Source of the DNA: Nematostella vectensis
Lineage: Eukaryota > Cnidaria > Anthozoa > Actiniaria > Edwardsiidae
Length of the DNA: 64,000 nt
Assembly: GCF_932526225.1 (NCBI RefSeq)
Contig: NC_064037.1
Coordinates: 3,439,203 to 3,503,202, forward strand
Direction of reading: 5' to 3'
Part shown: piece by piece, positions 61,701 through 64,000 of the stretch
Numbering within the stretch: position 1 is the first letter of the stretch
Layout: every line of letters begins with the position of its first letter
Translations under genes and position numbers: made by a program
The notes under the pieces: model-generated
Database searches by the model: none
What the model saw: the letters and a program-made list of their open reading frames with translations, nothing else
What the model was told of the DNA's origin: nothing

Positions 61701-62940
61701 TTAATAAGCGACCGACGTGCCAAAACCCGTTCTTTGCATGGGTTTAGTCGGAAATCATGAATCAAACTCCGGTTAGTTTTCCTCTTCGAAAAAAGAAAAC
61801 AACTGTTCAATTTCAATCACCTAAAACGTCACTAAAAAGATTGAACAACAAACGCAGCAAAGACGAGTTTTGTCTTGTTTGTGGGATTAATTTCAAGACA
61901 TCTGTGCAGGCGAGTTTCTTCAATGTAAATATCGCACAGTTGGATTCGAAGAAAATGTTACAAAACTTTTTGGCAAACTTAGATCAGCTATTCCCAGAAG
62001 AATATGCAAAACCTGTAAACGGAAGATTGACTCGTTAGTCAAAAGAGAGAAAATTTTGAATGAAGATAAGGCATTGAATGGCTTCTTTTATAATTCGTCG
62101 CGTGATATTTCTACGGAGGACGCCGTTTCAAATGCGGGCTCATTATCTCGCAGCGGATATACGTTTCACGCATGCGCTAGTCATTGTGGGCTCAAATAGT
62201 GGCCAGTAATTAATGAACGGAGCATGCGCTCTGGATCTCGTCCACAATCGTGGACGGCGGTTTGATCAAACGAACTTGCGACCCATGGCAGAGGTATCTT
62301 TTCCTCGCGAACTCAGCCCAGCGAAATACAAAGAAAAGAGGCCTCTGCTAGCAGGGAAACTGACGGACGGACATACCATAAAAGCTCGTTTTAGCGTGCA
62401 GCTTCCAATAAGCGCCCCGCTCAAAATATGAGATAAGCGCCCCACCTTCCACGTATGTAATGATGACCGAATGTAAGGCGCAAAGCGACCGAATACAATG
62501 CCCCCCAAATCGAATAAGCGCCCGCCACGTTACTTATAAAAACGCATACTATATCTGACTGAATGAATGGCCGACGGCCGGACGACCTGAATGCATAAAC
62601 TGTGGACAGATATATAATGCTTAGTTTCATGAATAACTTGTCGCTTGTTGACTATCTAAACCTTCAATAGGCCCAGTTACCAGGCCTCTCCCTGGCCCTG
62701 CCGGTCACCATATTTGGCGTGGTTGCTTTGCTGAATGGCATGCTCTCCTATTGGCTGCCGGAAACTTTGTTCGCCAAAATGCACCAGACGATCGAAGAGA
62801 CAGAGGCCGCTCAAGATTATTATGGGATACCTTGCTGCGGAAGACCTCCTGAGAGGCGCGAAATTCGATTGAACGGAAAACCAGAAACCAATGGGGCCGT
62901 GGTGACGGATGACACGGAATTTGTATTAACCAAACTGTAA
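55790..62940 (+). CDS. SLC22-family organic ion transporter (MFS)
   Basis: Nine exons: 55790-56065, 57552-57698, 58163-58443, 58834-59079, 59560-59694, 60589-60668, 60858-60966, 61358-61430, 62671-62940. Total 1617 nt, 538 aa, phases consistent. The start has a perfect GCGCCATGG context; an in-frame ATG at 55748 is weaker. Known: 12-TM plasma-membrane uniporters/exchangers of organic cations, anions or zwitterions. Seen: YDDIFDHVRSFGSYQRG N-terminus, Cys-rich first extracellular loop (CPPRQCCANC), GVISDAWGRKK loop 2-3, ESPRWLL-type WIPESPRWLLAHG, AGRR, TTAELYPTRIRN, ARIGAILAPY and LPETLFAKM near the end. Substrate cannot be told from sequence. Intron 1 has a huge minisatellite; introns 7 and 8 carry MULE-type insertions. 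AATAAA at 63354-63359. Confidence 0.95.
56066..57005 (+). repeat. 22-bp minisatellite, about 40 units, starting at the SLC22 exon 1 donor
   Basis: Units of GAGGGGTGAGGGGTACTAAG plus AG begin essentially at the donor after ...GGTATCCGAG. GAGGGGTGAGG in each unit resembles the GAG|GTGGGTGG donor, and GGGGTACTAAGAGGAG resembles the exon end less well. Strongly G-rich on the plus strand, with G runs suited to G-quadruplexes. Confidence 0.88.
57006..57551. other. Remainder of SLC22 intron 1
   Basis: Unremarkable AT-rich intron. A short direct repeat AGAGTTCTAGTTAGTGGAGCTC-like (two units at about 57473-57530) lies before the exon 2 acceptor. Confidence 0.5.
58010..58100. repeat. GAT/GTT-rich microsatellite, SLC22 intron 2
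   Basis: Imperfect GATGATGAT/GTTGTTGTT tract upstream of exon 3. A similar ATC-rich tract lies in intron 7 at about 61020-61175. A G12-type run is near 57927. Confidence 0.6.
61186..61307. mobile_element. 122-bp MULE-type MITE in SLC22 intron 7
   Basis: The TIRs are TAGCCTGCTAGCCGGCTCTC and inverse (about 21 bp). The flanking 10-bp duplication is TAACAGCAAC (61176-61185 and 61308-61317). The 9-10-bp TSD size fits Mutator-like elements. The TIR shares CCTGCTAGC with the larger MULE-like elements. Confidence 0.85.
61591..62358. mobile_element. MULE-like TIR element 2 (768 bp) in SLC22 intron 8
   Basis: Ends TTCCCTGCTAGCAG and inverse, with a 9-bp duplication ACTGACGGA (61582-61590 and 62359-62367). 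Same family as 14517-15326, in opposite orientation. Confidence 0.88.
61757..62038 (+). pseudogene. Broken zinc-ribbon-like ORF in MULE-like element 2
   Basis: Starts MNQTPVSFPLRKKKTTVQFQ and runs through CLVCG to LANL, where a short insertion shifts frame relative to element 1. The CKTCKRK-equivalent (ttttgcaaacctgtaaacgg region) is out of frame and a stop follows. Inference: non-coding remnant. Confidence 0.5.
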
Positions 62941-64000
62941 AACGCAAATGCGTCTCGTCCGAACTCGTCACCTTCCCCACATCTTCCCACAACACTTTGC
63001 GACGCGTGCGTGAAAGCGAGGTCAGGCATCAAAATTGTAAACAAGACGACAAAGTTCGTTTTTATCCTTGATGTGTGAAAGGTCTAAAACACTTAGTTGT
63101 AAGACTGGTCGTTTTTGAAGAAGGTGAAAAGAAAGTAGATTACAATTTTCCTTCCAGTTTTCCTCGTTTTTACTCGTTCATGAGTTTTAACATATCGTTG
63201 CAGCCCTCTTGACACCTCCACGGCATGCAAACGTTTGGATGCCCGATGATGTTTTTTATTATAAGTTATTATAATTACGGGCTATTTATAACACCCTAAA
63301 TAATGTTTAACAATGCTTCATTAGATTGCCATTCACTCGGTCAATAGCTATCCAATAAAGACGGCAGACTATGAGAGATATGACCGTTGGCGCCAGACCG
63401 ACGCTATCATTAATAAACACACGCCTTCTCCGCTACTACGGGGTTGTAGCGCCCCGCCTATGATTATGATAAATAAATCTCGTGGTAGCGTTAAAAATAA
63501 TGCTTTCTTATCTGGTCCTTCCTAAGTTTTCGGATTACTCCTATGAGATGGTGAAAGTTTTATAACGCAATTAATGTTTTATTTCTTTTTGACTTGTAGT
63601 TTCGAAATGTACCTCTTTATCCAAATTCAATATACATTTATATGTTAATTAGATATTATCTTTCTTGCTTGTTAGGTTGAATATTTTCGCAGTCTTGTGT
63701 GACATTTTTTGCTGCTGCTGCTGCAAAAAAAATATTGCAAATGCGTTCTGAATTTCAGAATGGAACTAATTCACTTATAACACTTAAAATGTTATCAATC
63801 CTGAAAAAAAAAACACCTTTTTGCCATTTTTAGATTGTGAAATAATCCACAAGTAAGGTTTTTATTTCCAGAATAAAACATAACAGGCGTTCGACGAATA
63901 AAACGCAATTTAACGCAACATTATTTTCCTTTTATAATCACATAAGCGGATAGAAGGGACCCCTGGTCATTTAGGGATTTGGGTGTTTTTATTGGTTGCG
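62941..64000. other. SLC22 3' UTR and downstream flank
   Basis: Contains AATAAA at 63354-63359 and further AATAAA-like sites near 63410 and 63467. The rest is AT-rich with no further gene visible before the window ends. Confidence 0.5.

Overview
The window reads as nuclear DNA of an intron-rich early-branching animal, most likely an anthozoan cnidarian such as a Nematostella-type sea anemone. That identification is inference, from the gene families, AT-rich introns with GT/AG sites, a DEG/ENaC channel and many small TIR elements and minisatellites. Nothing suggests prokaryotic or viral DNA, and there are no operons or CRISPR arrays.

Layout. (1) 1-19327 (+): 3' part of a syntaxin-7/12-type Qa-SNARE gene (copy A). 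Its last intron is enlarged by a 15.74 kb TIR insertion (3405-19148) filled with nested repeats. (2) 21614-23379 (-): the first two coding exons of an NRBP pseudokinase gene, with nothing after exon 2. (3) 24509-28238 (+): a complete second syntaxin gene (copy B, 10 exons, 293 aa). (4) 30852-38706 (-): a 7-exon type I membrane protein with signal peptide, LamG, EGF, LamG and one TM segment (556 aa, neurexin/CASPR-like). (5) 45720-50629 (+): a 7-exon DEG/ENaC (ASIC/HyNaC-like) channel (488 aa). (6) 55790-62940 (+): a 9-exon SLC22-type transporter (538 aa). In each complete model the exon phases agree across every junction and the total is a multiple of three. The stretches between genes hold only repeats and unrecognised AT-rich sequence.

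History. Copies A and B come from a tandem segmental duplication whose right edge lies near 20529 (A) and 29438 (B). The truncated divergent NRBP gene fits a left breakpoint in NRBP intron 2. A complete NRBP gene would then lie just left of the window. Copy B still carries the empty target site of the 15.74 kb insertion, which proves the insertion's ends and its 8-bp target duplication. Copy B has a canonical SNARE motif. Copy A stays open in frame but has a 5-residue insertion in the SNARE core and an Ala-to-Asp change at the +4 layer.

The most unusual theme is a set of minisatellites whose repeat unit spans an exon-intron 5' splice junction, so the donor site itself is multiplied: syntaxin exon 6 (7 and 3 copies), DEG/ENaC exon 2 (12 donors), DEG/ENaC exon 6 (about 23) and, less surely, SLC22 exon 1 (about 40). 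The same channel gene also has three decayed partial copies of an acceptor plus exon start. The linked genes show no common pathway; they are ordinary neighbours in a repeat-rich region.
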